A DNA stretch of 64,000 nucleotides from Antarcticirhabdus aurantiaca. GTDB taxonomy: Bacteria; Pseudomonadota; Alphaproteobacteria; Rhizobiales; Rhizobiaceae. The DNA lies in contig NZ_VTOM01000007.1 of NCBI RefSeq assembly GCF_009765365.1, positions 124,001 through 188,000 on the forward strand. Reading direction: 5' to 3'. The position numbers and the translations under genes are program-made. The notes under the pieces were generated by a model. It ran no database searches. It saw only the letters and a program-made list of their open reading frames with translations, and was not told the origin of the DNA. Positions within the stretch are counted from its first letter, which is position 1. The number at the start of each line of letters is the position of its first letter. Below are positions 1-7,944 of this stretch, piece after piece.

Positions 1-1231
1 CGATGTCGTCGTCGATCGACAGGTGCTTGGCGTGGAGGAAGCGCTCCCGGTAGAGCATGACCTCGACGCCCGAGGCCAGCAGCTCGTCGTAATAGGAGCG
101 CTGGGCGAGGTCGATGTAGAGGCTGTTGGTCGTCGAGGTGACGAAGAGCGTGACCTCGACGCCCTTGTCCACGGCGGTGCGCAGTGCCCGCAGAAGCGGC
201 TCGTTCGGAATGAAGTAGGGTGTGGCGAGGACCACGCGCTCACGGGCATTGTGGATGAGATCGGCGAAGAGGATGTCGACGCCCGAATCCGGGTAGTCCG
301 GTCCCGTCGGCATGATCTGCGCCATGGCCGTTCCGGGATAATCGTTCGGGTCGGACGGCGGCATCAGGGCCGGGGAGGCGATGTCCTCCTCGGTTTCCAG
401 GAACCAGTCGCCGATGAAGATCGCCTGGAGCTCCAGGACCGCAGGGCCGAGAACGCGGGCCATGACCTCGCGGTAGAAGGTCTTCGGCTCGTATTCGATG
501 CGGTGCATGTTCTGCGACCCGACCCAGCCGATCAGGCCGTCGATGACGACGATCTTGCGGTGGTTGCGCAGATCGAAGCGCGTCGCCCGGTTCCAGAAGC
601 GCAAGGGCAGGATCACGCGAAGGTCGACGCCCGTACCCTCCAGGCGCTCGGCGATGGCGCGCCGGTCCGAGGAGGAGCCGACGGCGTCGATCAGGAGCCG
701 GCAGGTGACGCCGCGGGCCGCCGCCCGCTCGAGCGCCCGCAGCACCTTGTTGCCCGCCTCGTCGTTCTGGAGGATGTAGAACATGATATGCGCGTGGTCG
801 GTCGCGCGGTCGATGTCGGCCGCGATCGCGTCGACGACGCGGTTGTAGTCGGCGTCGAGACGGATGGCGTTGCCGGGCACCGCCGGCATGCGGCCGAGCT
901 TCTGGACGAGGTTGGCCGAGCGCCTGTGATCGTCGGGCAGCTCGTGGGCGCGGTTCATCTCGTCGAGCGAGAGTTCCTGGACGGCCTCGCGGATGATCGC
1001 GGGCAGGCGCTTGAGCCGCTCCTTGCGCCAGCGCGGGTGCTCGGCATGGCCGAAGACGGCGTAGAGCAGCAGCGCGATGAATGGCATGAAGAAGAAGAGG
1101 ATCATCCACGCCTGCGCCGCGGCCGGCGAGCGGCGGAAGGGGATGTAGACGAGCGCGCCGAAGATGATGATCCAGTTGGCGGCCGACAGCGCCGCTGTCC
1201 AGATCCACCCGTCGAAGAAGCCCGAATCCAA
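1..1231 (-). CDS. cls: Cardiolipin synthase, phospholipase D family (3' end cut by window)
   Basis: Joins two phosphatidylglycerols (or a PG and another phospholipid) to make cardiolipin at the inner membrane. Two hydrophobic N-terminal helices (about residues 12-30 and 40-62) are followed by a first phospholipase D motif, HRKIVVID, near residue 223 (around position 560). A second motif, HAKHLSID, lies at the very edge of the window (about positions 10-40). The C-terminal tail is missing only because the window ends. I chose TTG at 1231 because a GGAG Shine-Dalgarno sits 7 bases upstream. An in-frame ATG at 1285 would add 18 unconserved-looking residues. The gene is transcribed divergently from the phosphatase-fold gene at 1438. 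Confidence 0.93.
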   Translation of the reverse strand, partial: MDSGFFDGWIWTAALSAANWIIIFGALVYIPFRRSPAAAQAWMILFFFMPFIALLLYAVFGHAEHPRWRKERLKRLPAIIREAVQELSLDEMNRAHELPDDHRRSANLVQKLGRMPAVPGNAIRLDADYNRVVDAIAADIDRATDHAHIMFYILQNDEAGNKVLRALERAAARGVTCRLLIDAVGSSSDRRAIAERLEGTGVDLRVILPLRFWNRATRFDLRNHRKIVVIDGLIGWVGSQNMHRIEYEPKTFYREVMARVLGPAVLELQAIFIGDWFLETEEDIASPALMPPSDPNDYPGTAMAQIMPTGPDYPDSGVDILFADLIHNARERVVLATPYFIPNEPLLRALRTAVDKGVEVTLFVTSTTNSLYIDLAQRSYYDELLASGVEVMLYRERFLHAKHLSIDDDI

Positions 1232-1437
1232 GAAACAACTCCGCCGTGAGCGCGCTCCGCCGCCGGCGCGCAACCGCTGGACCATCGCGATGCAAGATGG
1301 GGCGCACCGCGACGATTCGTGTCCCCCCGGCCCGCATCATTACCAAAGCTTCAGGTCGGCGGCGCGCTTTTGCCTCGATCGCGACGCGTGGCTGCCCTAC
1401 AACGCCGACGAGGCTTCGCAGCCGGAGAGGTAAGAGA

Positions 1438-2223
1438 GTGACGCTTCGGATCGTCTACGCCAATCTGGGCTATTCGCGCGACATCAACGGCTCGATCGTG
1501 CATCACGTGAGCCGCCTGCACCACCACATCTACACGCCCGTTGCGGCGCAGATGCGCAGCCTCGGCTTCGTGAAGGACACGCTGCGCGGGCTCAAGCCCG
1601 ACCTGTCCTGCTTCGTGGAGGTGGACCAGGGGTCGCTCACCAACGGCTTCCTCGACCAGCTGCCGCACCTCACCGAGGAGCATCACACGCACGTCCAGGT
1701 CGATTCGAAATACGCCCGGGAAAAGCGCTTCGGGCGGATGTCGATCTCGCGCGGCAAGTCGAACGCCTTCCTGGCGACGAAGCCGATCACCTTCGAGTCG
1801 CGCTATCTCGATCACGGCCGCAAGCGGCTGGTCTACGACATCGACATCGAGGGCACGCGGGTGATGATCGCCCACTGCTCGCTGAGCCACCGCACGCGCA
1901 TCCAGCAGTTCGAGCAGCTCGCCTCGTGGATCGACGAGCGCGAAGGGCCGACGGTGCTCATGGGCGACTTCAACATCTTCCACGGCGTGTCGGAGCTGCG
2001 GCCGCTCCTGCGCTCGGGCATGCTGTTCCACCTGAACCGCGCGATGGGCCCGACTTTCCGCTTCGGCCCCTACCGGGCGAGCCTCGATACCTGCCTCGTC
2101 TCGATGGACATCGCCTCGCGCTGCGAGCTGCAGATCATCGAGCAGCCGGTCTCCGACCACCACATGCTCCGCCTCGACATCCGCCCGGCCGAGGTCGCGG
2201 CGGACTCGGCCGAGGCGGCCTGA
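1438..2223 (+). CDS. Endonuclease/exonuclease/phosphatase family protein
   Basis: A 261-residue protein of the metal-dependent EEP fold, the superfamily of exonuclease III, DNase I and inositol phosphatases. Visible landmarks are an N-terminal beta strand ending in N (YANLGY), a catalytic-type GDFN motif near residue 180 (LMGDFNIFHG), and the C-terminal SDHHMLRLD motif that supplies the active-site histidine. No signal peptide or membrane segment is seen, so it is probably cytoplasmic. The substrate (nucleic acid, phospholipid or sugar phosphate) cannot be told. GTG at 1438 follows GAGAGGTAAGAGA, a good ribosome binding site. The divergent cardiolipin synthase neighbour hints at a lipid role, but this is only inference. 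Confidence 0.85.
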   Translation: MTLRIVYANLGYSRDINGSIVHHVSRLHHHIYTPVAAQMRSLGFVKDTLRGLKPDLSCFVEVDQGSLTNGFLDQLPHLTEEHHTHVQVDSKYAREKRFGRMSISRGKSNAFLATKPITFESRYLDHGRKRLVYDIDIEGTRVMIAHCSLSHRTRIQQFEQLASWIDEREGPTVLMGDFNIFHGVSELRPLLRSGMLFHLNRAMGPTFRFGPYRASLDTCLVSMDIASRCELQIIEQPVSDHHMLRLDIRPAEVAADSAEAA

Positions 2224-2235
2224 TCGAGGCGCCTG

Positions 2236-2478
2236 TCAATTCGCCGTGGCGGGTGCAGGTGCTGCCGGAGCGGGCGCGGTGCTGCCTCCCACGGTCGCGG
2301 CGGGGCTCCCCGTCGGCGGGAGGGTGCCGGTCAGGGTGCCGTCATCCGGGCGTCCGGTGAAGAACAGGAAATAGATCACCACCGCCGCGGCGATCGCCAC
2401 GAGCGCGAACCAGGCGGCGCCGTGGCGCTGCCGAGGCCGGTTCTCGGCAGGGGTGAAGGTCGGGCGCGTGTCGCTCAT
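2236..2478 (-). CDS. Small single-pass membrane protein, hypothetical
   Basis: An 80-residue protein with a charged N-terminus (about 22 residues), one strongly hydrophobic helix (about residues 23-42) and a Gly/Pro/Ala/Thr-rich tail ending in a run of APAP units. No family is recognised. The predicted topology is N-in with the flexible tail outside or in the periplasm. The start codon ATG at 2478 is preceded by GAGGAAGG at 4-5 bases, a strong ribosome binding site, which supports it as a real gene. It lies 95 bases downstream of purB on the same strand and could be its distal partner. Confidence 0.7.
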   Translation of the reverse strand: MSDTRPTFTPAENRPRQRHGAAWFALVAIAAAVVIYFLFFTGRPDDGTLTGTLPPTGSPAATVGGSTAPAPAAPAPATAN

Positions 2479-2573
2479 GAGGCCTTCCTCGCTGAACGCG
2501 GCCCGACGGATTCGGGCCGTCTCGCGGGAAGAAGCCCTCCGGGCGGCTTATCGTTCCGCGTGCAGGCCCCGGC

Positions 2574-3920
2574 TCAACCGGCGGTGGGCGCGTCGGCGCT
2601 TCCGAAGACCCGGGTGAAGATCGTGTCGGCGTGCTTGGTGTGGTAGCCGAGGTCGAACTTCTCGCGGATCGTTTCGGGGCTGAGAGCGGCGGTGACCTCC
2701 GGATCCTTGAGGAGCTCCTCGAGGAAGTCGACGTCCGCCGAGCCGCTGGTCTGATAGCTGTTCCAGACCTTCATCGCGTTGCGCTGGACGAGGCGGTAGG
2801 AATCCTCGCGCGACAGGCCCGCCTGGGTGAGCGCGAGCAGGATGCGCTGCGAATGGACGAGGCCGCCCAGCCGGTCCATGTTGCCGCTCATCCGCTCGGG
2901 GTAGACGAGGAGCTTGTCGACGACGCCGGTGAGGCGCGCGAGGGCGAAGTCGAGCGTGATGGTCGCGTCCGGGCCGATGTAGCGCTCGACCGAAGAATGC
3001 GAGATGTCGCGCTCGTGCCAGAGGGCGACGTTCTCCATGGCCGGCATGGCATAGGCGCGCACCATCCGGGCAAGGCCCGTCAGGTTCTCCGTCAGCACCG
3101 GGTTGCGCTTGTGGGGCATCGCCGAGGAGCCCTTCTGGCCCGGCGAGAAGTACTCCTCCGCCTCCAGGACCTCGGTGCGCTGGAGGTGGCGGATCTCGGT
3201 GGCCAAGCGCTCGATCGAGGAGGCGACGACGCCGAGCGTCGCGAAGTACATGGCATGGCGGTCGCGCGGGATGACCTGCGTCGAGACCGGCTCCACCGCC
3301 AGGCCCATTGCCTTCGCGACGTGCTCCTCGACGCGCGGGTCGATGTTGGCGAAGGAGCCGACCGCGCCCGAGATGGCGCAGGTCGCGACTTCGGCGCGGG
3401 CCGCTTCGAGGCGTTGGCGGCAGCGCTCGAACTCGGCATAGGCGAAAGCGAGCTTGACGCCGAAGGTGGTCGGCTCGGCGTGGATGCCGTGGCTGCGCCC
3501 GATCGTGACGGTGTCCTTGTGCTCGAAGGCCCGGCGCTTGAGCGCCGCGAGCAACGCGTCCATGTCGTTCAGGAGGATATCGGTCGCCCGCACGAGCTGG
3601 ACGTTGAGGCAGGTGTCGAGGACGTCCGACGAGGTCATGCCCTGGTGGACGAAGCGCGCCTCCGGCCCGACGAACTCGGCGAGGTGGGTGAGGAAGGCGA
3701 TGACGTCGTGCTTGGTCTCGCGCTCGATCTCGTCGATGCGCGCGACGTCGAAGGTGGCGGCGCCGCCCTTCTCCCAGATCGTCTTCGCCGCTTCCTTCGG
3801 GATGACCCCGAGCTCGGCCAGCGCGTCGCAGGCATGCGCCTCGATCTCGAACCAGATGCGGAACTTGGTCTCCTGGGACCAGATGGCCGTCATCTCGGGG
3901 CGGGAGTAGCGGGGGATCAT
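2574..3920 (-). CDS. purB: Adenylosuccinate lyase
   Basis: Splits adenylosuccinate to AMP and fumarate, and SAICAR to AICAR and fumarate, in purine synthesis. The 448-residue protein has the fumarase/aspartase superfamily signature [11 protein letters not shown] (about residues 262-272) carrying the catalytic serine loop. It also has the TSSDVLDT and [10 protein letters not shown] motifs (H of SHGIHAEP is a general acid/base region) and the [11 protein letters not shown] block. Length fits the family (about 430-450). It is preceded by about 58 bases to the P1-peptidase gene on the same strand and probably has its own promoter, since its neighbours have unrelated functions. Confidence 0.98.
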   Translation of the reverse strand: MIPRYSRPEMTAIWSQETKFRIWFEIEAHACDALAELGVIPKEAAKTIWEKGGAATFDVARIDEIERETKHDVIAFLTHLAEFVGPEARFVHQGMTSSDVLDTCLNVQLVRATDILLNDMDALLAALKRRAFEHKDTVTIGRSHGIHAEPTTFGVKLAFAYAEFERCRQRLEAARAEVATCAISGAVGSFANIDPRVEEHVAKAMGLAVEPVSTQVIPRDRHAMYFATLGVVASSIERLATEIRHLQRTEVLEAEEYFSPGQKGSSAMPHKRNPVLTENLTGLARMVRAYAMPAMENVALWHERDISHSSVERYIGPDATITLDFALARLTGVVDKLLVYPERMSGNMDRLGGLVHSQRILLALTQAGLSREDSYRLVQRNAMKVWNSYQTSGSADVDFLEELLKDPEVTAALSPETIREKFDLGYHTKHADTIFTRVFGSADAPTAG

Positions 3921-3978
3921 GGGCGGCTCGCGCGTCTGGACAGTGTTCTGCGCGCTCTAACAGAGCCGGGCCGCCGCC

Positions 3979-4989
3979 TCAAATCGGAAGGTCGCGCCAA
4001 GCGGGAAGCCGGTCGCCCGCCGCGGCCGTCGCCGCGAAGACCCCGCGCGCGATCGCGCGGGCCATGACGCCGGTCGCGGCGGCGGCGAGTTCGACCCGGT
4101 CCGCGCCGTCTGGCGCCATGCCGCTGGCGCCCGTCGCGACCGCGAAGACGAGATCGCCGTCGAAGTCGGTGTGCGCGGGCCAGAGCGCGTGAACGAACCC
4201 GTCATGCGCTGCCACGGCGAGACGCTTGGCGCCGCCCTTGTCGAGGACCGCGTCCGTCGCGACGATCGCGATGGTCGTGTTCTCGCGGGGCGAGACGGTG
4301 AACTTCGTGCGCGGCGTCGCGGCATCCGCCGGCCAGGGCACCGGCAGGCCCAGCCCGCCGAACTCGGCGCCGACTTCGAAGGGCGCGGCGCGGAAATGGC
4401 GCGTGAGCCCGACGAGCGGCGAGCCGACGGCGTTCACCGCGACGAGGGCGCCGACCGTCACGCCCGAGGGAAGCACGACGGAGGCCGAGCCGAGACCGCC
4501 CTTGACGACGGCGGTCGTCGCGCCGGTGCCCGCGCCGACACTGCCGAGGGCGAAGTCGGCGCTCGCGGCCCGCGCGGCGGCGAGGCCAAGCTCGCGATAC
4601 GGGGCGTGGAGGCCCCAGTCCTTGTCGCCGCCGTTGGCGAGATCGAACAGGATCGCGGCGGGAACGAGCGGCACGCGGAAGCCCGCCACCTCGAAGCCGC
4701 GGCCGGCGGCCCGCAGATGCGCCTGGACCCCGGACGCCGCGTCGAGGCCGAAGGCCGAACCGCCGGACAGGACTAGCGCGTCGATGCCGCTCACCAGCTT
4801 GTCGGGCGCGAGCAGCTCGGTTTCCCGCGTGCCCGGGGCGCCGCCGAGGATCTCCACCGCCGCCGCGCAAGGGCGGTCGAGGAGGAGGGCGGTGACGCCG
4901 CTTTTCAGCCGCTCGTCCTGAGCGTTGCCGACGGATAGGCCGGCGACGTCGGTGACAAGGTTGCGGGGACCGGGAGAAAGCCAGCTCAT
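3979..4989 (-). CDS. P1 family peptidase (DmpA / beta-peptidyl aminopeptidase type)
   Basis: A 336-residue N-terminal-nucleophile hydrolase of the DmpA/BapA/NylC family. Members self-cleave into alpha and beta chains and act on N-terminal D-residues, beta-amino acids or amide oligomers. Recognisable blocks are the N-terminal ITDV-type segment (LVTDVAGLSVGNAQD), LSGGSAFGLDAASGV, and GAGTGATTAVVKGGLGSAS, where the family's self-processing site lies at GS. The start ATG (4989) overlaps the stop of the upstream binding-protein gene in an ATGA arrangement, so the two are co-translated. No signal peptide is seen, so a cytoplasmic location is likely. The natural substrate is unknown. Pairing with a binding protein suggests hydrolysis of an imported amide or small peptide. 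Confidence 0.9.
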   Translation of the reverse strand: MSWLSPGPRNLVTDVAGLSVGNAQDERLKSGVTALLLDRPCAAAVEILGGAPGTRETELLAPDKLVSGIDALVLSGGSAFGLDAASGVQAHLRAAGRGFEVAGFRVPLVPAAILFDLANGGDKDWGLHAPYRELGLAAARAASADFALGSVGAGTGATTAVVKGGLGSASVVLPSGVTVGALVAVNAVGSPLVGLTRHFRAAPFEVGAEFGGLGLPVPWPADAATPRTKFTVSPRENTTIAIVATDAVLDKGGAKRLAVAAHDGFVHALWPAHTDFDGDLVFAVATGASGMAPDGADRVELAAAATGVMARAIARGVFAATAAAGDRLPAWRDLPI

Positions 4990-6083
4990 CGCGTCGCCTC
5001 CGCTGCATCAGTGGGCTGGAAGCGGCCGTCCCGCCATTCGTACAGCCCGAAATGGTCGAGGCTCGAATCCCCCTTCTCGTCGAAGGAGATCGGCCCGAGG
5101 ATCGTCGCGAAGTCGCCGGCCGCCAGGGCATCGCGCAGCTCGGCGGTATCGCCCGCGTCCCGAAGCGCCTGATTCGCGATCTCGACCGCCGCCGTCGCGA
5201 GCCGGCGATAGCCGGCGGCGGACGGATCGACGTCGGCGCCGGGCGCCGCGGGATCGCTCGACGGGTAGAAGCCGCGCTCGGCGACGGCGAGGGTGCCCGC
5301 CGGGAGCTCCGGCGCTTCGCCGGCAGCCCTCTCGTCGAACAGGCTCTCGCTTCCGATAAGCGCGAACGGTGTGCCCGCGGCGGCCGCATCGCGCGCCAGC
5401 ACCGCCGCGTCGCCCGGCCCGGCGGCGATCACGACGTTGCGGGCGCCGGATGCGGCGAGGCGGCCGGCGAGCAGCGACTGGTTCGCCGCTCCGGCCCGGA
5501 GCGTGACGGCGATCGCAGGAGCGCGGCCTTCGGACTCCAGCGCCGCGCGCACCGCGTCGACGAGCGCCCGCGACTCCGTGCCGCCGTCGTCGACGAGGGC
5601 GAAGGACGCTGCCCCCCACCGCTCGCGGATCGCCCGCGCGAGCGCCTGCGCCTCGGCGTCGGAGCGCGGGCCGAGGCGCCAGACGAGAGCGCCGGAGCGC
5701 GCACGGTTGTCGGTGATCCGGTCGGCGCGCACGCCGACCGCGATCGTCGGAATGCCGGCCTCGCCGAGGATCGGGAGGGCGGCTTCCAGCGCTTCGGCGC
5801 ACAGGAAGCCGACGACGATCCGGGCGCCTCCCGCCCGCAGCTGCCGCGCGGCCTCGGCACCGCCTTCGGCCTCGCAGCGGGTGTCGGCCGACAGGATCGG
5901 TGTTCCGCCCGATGCGGCCTGCGCGCCGGCGACGATCTGCCGGCCGAGGAGAGCGACCGGCCCGGTCAAAGGCGCGGCGACGCCGATCGGAGCCGGCGCC
6001 TGCGCGCGCGCCGGGACGGCGGCGAGGCCGAGCACCGAGACGAGGACGAGTGGCGCGGCGAACGTGCGGAAGCAAACCGGCAT
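4986..6083 (-). CDS. ABC-type branched-chain amino acid/amide substrate-binding protein (Leu/Ile/Val-BP fold)
   Basis: A 365-residue periplasmic binding protein. A signal peptide (about residues 1-27, hydrophobic LVLVSVLGLA then ending PARAQA) is followed by the type I periplasmic-binding fold: IGVAAPLTGPVALLGRQI at the start, then repeated Rossmann-like lobes and a C-terminal DEKGDSSLDHFGLYEW. ATG 6083 is chosen because it begins the signal peptide and has AGAAG upstream. Longer in-frame starts add a basic, unconserved leader. It is translationally coupled to the P1 peptidase (ATGA) and divergent from the second binding protein. A palindrome at 6149-6164 lies between. The ligand is unknown. 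It is diverged from the neighbouring LivJ-like protein rather than a simple copy. Confidence 0.85.
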   Translation of the reverse strand: MPVCFRTFAAPLVLVSVLGLAAVPARAQAPAPIGVAAPLTGPVALLGRQIVAGAQAASGGTPILSADTRCEAEGGAEAARQLRAGGARIVVGFLCAEALEAALPILGEAGIPTIAVGVRADRITDNRARSGALVWRLGPRSDAEAQALARAIRERWGAASFALVDDGGTESRALVDAVRAALESEGRAPAIAVTLRAGAANQSLLAGRLAASGARNVVIAAGPGDAAVLARDAAAAGTPFALIGSESLFDERAAGEAPELPAGTLAVAERGFYPSSDPAAPGADVDPSAAGYRRLATAAVEIANQALRDAGDTAELRDALAAGDFATILGPISFDEKGDSSLDHFGLYEWRDGRFQPTDAAEATR

Positions 6084-6148
6084 GGCTTCTGCTTTTAACC
6101 ATCCGGCAGGGCCTTGGCGAGCCGGGCCGTGCCTTGCGCGAGGCTTGC

Positions 6149-6164
6149 TTGACCGATGGGTCAA
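6149..6164. promoter_or_regulatory. Perfect palindrome TTGACC-GATG-GGTCAA, candidate operator
   Basis: A 16-base inverted repeat, TTGACC-N4-GGTCAA, lies midway in the 147-base divergent region between the two binding-protein genes (66 bases from one start, 67 from the other). A further half-site CGTCAA follows at about 6169-6174. The same architecture recurs at 11884-11899 upstream of livG. This suggests one transcription factor controls both promoters. The regulator is not encoded in an obvious position nearby. Confidence 0.6.
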
Positions 6165-6230
6165 TGACCGTCAAACATGACGCAGCGCCTGGTATCAGGG
6201 ACGCCAGGTCGATTTTTCAGGGAGTTCTCG

Positions 6231-7427
6231 ATGTCTTTCCGCTTGAAGACGGCGCTCGCGCTCGGCGCCGCCCTCATCGCCATGCCGGCGCTCGCCCAGG
6301 ATGCGGCCGCCGTGAAGATCGGTTTCATCGGCGGCCTGACCGGGCCGATCGAGAGCCTGATGCCGCCGATCCAGAAGGGCGCGGAACTCGCCGTCGCGCA
6401 GGTGAACGGCGCCGGCGGCCTGTTCGGCGAGGGCGCGAAGGTCGAGATGATCGTGGCCGACGACGGCTGCGTCGACGCCGCCCGCGCGGCGGACGCGGGT
6501 GACCGCGTCGTCAACACCCAGCAGGCCGTCGGCATCGTCGGCGCCATGTGCTCGGGCGCGACCATCGCTGCCGCCAACGCCGCGGCGATCCCCGCGGGCG
6601 TCGTGATGGTCTCGCCGGCCTCGACCTCGCCGGCCCTGACCTCGCTCGACGACAAGGGCCTCGTCTTCCGCACCGTGCCGTCCGACGCCTATCAGGGCGA
6701 AGTGCTGGCCAAGGCGCTGGTCGACGACGGCATCACCAACGTCGCGGTCACCTACGTCAACAACGACTACGGCACGGCCTTCGCCGACGCCTTCGGCAAG
6801 GCCTTCGAGGCGGCCGGCGGCACGGTCGCCGTTTCGCAGCCACACGAGGACAACCGCGCCGACTACCGGCCGGAGATCGGCTCGCTCGCGTCCAGCGGCG
6901 CCGAGACGCTCGTCGTCCTCGCCTATGTCGACGGCTCGGGCGGCACGATCATGCGCCAGGCGCTCGAGACGGGCGACTTCAACTCGTTCGCCGGCGGCGA
7001 CGGCATGGTCGGTGCTTCGCTGGCGAGCGTCGCCGAGGGCGCCGACAAGCTGATCATGACCCGTCCGGGCGGCGGCACGGCGGCCGGCTACGCGCCCTTC
7101 GAGACGGCGGCCAAGGCCGACCAGCTCGATCCGACCGCGACCTATGCCGCGACGTCCTACGACGCCGCCTTCGCGCTTCTCCTCGCCGTGGAGAAGAACG
7201 GATCGTCCCGCCAGGGTCTCGCCGACGCGCTCAAGGAAGTCGTCAATGCGCCGGGCGAAGTGATCCTGCCGGGCGAGTGGGAGAAGGCCAAGAAGCTCCT
7301 CGCGGCCGGCACCGACATCAACTACCAGGGCGCCTCGGGCGACCTCGAGTTCGACGAGAACGGCGACGTTCCCGGCACCTACGACAGGGTGACGGTGAAG
7401 GACGGCCAGATCGTCGTCCTCCAGTAA
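6231..7427 (+). CDS. Branched-chain amino acid ABC transporter substrate-binding protein (LivJ-like)
   Basis: A 398-residue periplasmic binding protein with a classic Sec signal peptide (residues 1-22, cut after ALAQ) and the type I fold. Landmarks are KIGFIGGLTGPIESL, GAMCSGATIAAANAAA, VMVSPASTSPALT (ligand-binding Ser/Thr region) and VTYVNNDYGTAFADAF. ATG 6231 has GGAG 6-10 bases upstream. It is the most likely periplasmic partner of the LivHMGF membrane complex encoded on the other strand 0.5-4 kb away, because both have the same palindrome upstream and that operon has no binding protein of its own. A strong terminator follows at 7464. The ligand (branched-chain amino acids, amides or urea-like compounds) is not determined. 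Confidence 0.92.
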   Translation: MSFRLKTALALGAALIAMPALAQDAAAVKIGFIGGLTGPIESLMPPIQKGAELAVAQVNGAGGLFGEGAKVEMIVADDGCVDAARAADAGDRVVNTQQAVGIVGAMCSGATIAAANAAAIPAGVVMVSPASTSPALTSLDDKGLVFRTVPSDAYQGEVLAKALVDDGITNVAVTYVNNDYGTAFADAFGKAFEAAGGTVAVSQPHEDNRADYRPEIGSLASSGAETLVVLAYVDGSGGTIMRQALETGDFNSFAGGDGMVGASLASVAEGADKLIMTRPGGGTAAGYAPFETAAKADQLDPTATYAATSYDAAFALLLAVEKNGSSRQGLADALKEVVNAPGEVILPGEWEKAKKLLAAGTDINYQGASGDLEFDENGDVPGTYDRVTVKDGQIVVLQ

Positions 7428-7463
7428 GGACCGGCGCGGGGCTCTGTCCCGACGAGATGCGAG

Positions 7464-7495
7464 AAGGCCGGCGGATCGTCTCCGCCGGCCTTTTT
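7464..7495 (+). terminator. Rho-independent terminator of the LivJ-like gene
   Basis: A perfect 12-bp GC-rich stem (AAGGCCGGCGGA paired with TCCGCCGGCCTT), 5-base loop and a run of five T follow the binding-protein stop codon by 36 bases. Confidence 0.93.
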
Positions 7496-7513
7496 CGTTT
7501 GGCTGCGGCTTCC

Positions 7514-7849
7514 TCAGCCCTCCTTGAGCGGGTCATGGCCCCAGTTCATCAGCGAGTAGCGCCAGTCCGTTTCGCCGATGTCGCCCTTCGGCCTCTGGGC
7601 GAGGTGGCGCTTGATGTAGCCGGTGGTCTTGTTCATCCAGGCCCACTGATCGTCGGTCAGGTCGGCCTTCTTCGTGTGCTTGATCTCGATGATGCGGCGG
7701 CCCGACTTGTGGCCGGTCGATTCGCCCTCGCCGTGGGTATCGCCGACCGACTTCGACTCCTCGCTTTTCAGCCACGTCTCGAGCTTGGCCGGGGTCATGT
7801 TGACCAGCTCCTGCCACTCGCTCCAGATCTCGTCGTGGTCCTTCGTCAT
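7514..7849 (-). CDS. DUF3140 domain-containing protein
   Basis: A 111-residue soluble protein that matches DUF3140 along its length. Recognisable blocks are the N-terminal VNMTPAKLETWL segment, the ESKSVGDTHGEGESTGHKSG block followed by RRIIEIKHTKK, and the C-terminal HLAQRPKGD and WRYSLMNWGHDPLK blocks. The basic SGRRI and RPKG segments suggest nucleic-acid contact, but no function is established for the family. ATG 7849 has a GGGAG about 10 bases upstream. It sits between the liv operon terminator and the convergent binding-protein gene and is not part of either. In my recollection such genes travel with other small DUF proteins, which are absent here. Confidence 0.85.
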   Translation of the reverse strand: MTKDHDEIWSEWQELVNMTPAKLETWLKSEESKSVGDTHGEGESTGHKSGRRIIEIKHTKKADLTDDQWAWMNKTTGYIKRHLAQRPKGDIGETDWRYSLMNWGHDPLKEG

Positions 7850-7883
7850 GGCCGCTCGCGCTCCCGTGATGTTTGGGCGCGAA

Positions 7884-7918
7884 CGGAAAAGCCGCGCCCG
7901 GTGTTCCGGGCGCGGCTT
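7884..7918 (-). terminator. Terminator of the livGFHM operon
   Basis: A 13-bp stem AAGCCGCGCCCGG / CCGGGCGCGGCTT with a 4-base loop. Read on the minus strand it is followed by TTTTCC. It lies just after the livM stop codon (7945) and before the DUF3140 gene. Confidence 0.9.
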
Positions 7919-7944
7919 GTCGCAGGTCGTCGAGAAGCGCTCGT

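Noticed and set aside
240-1346. Minus-strand frame of 368 codons overlapping cardiolipin synthase
   Set aside because: It is a shifted frame rich in Arg/His/Pro. The true frame carries both HKD motifs and the membrane helices.
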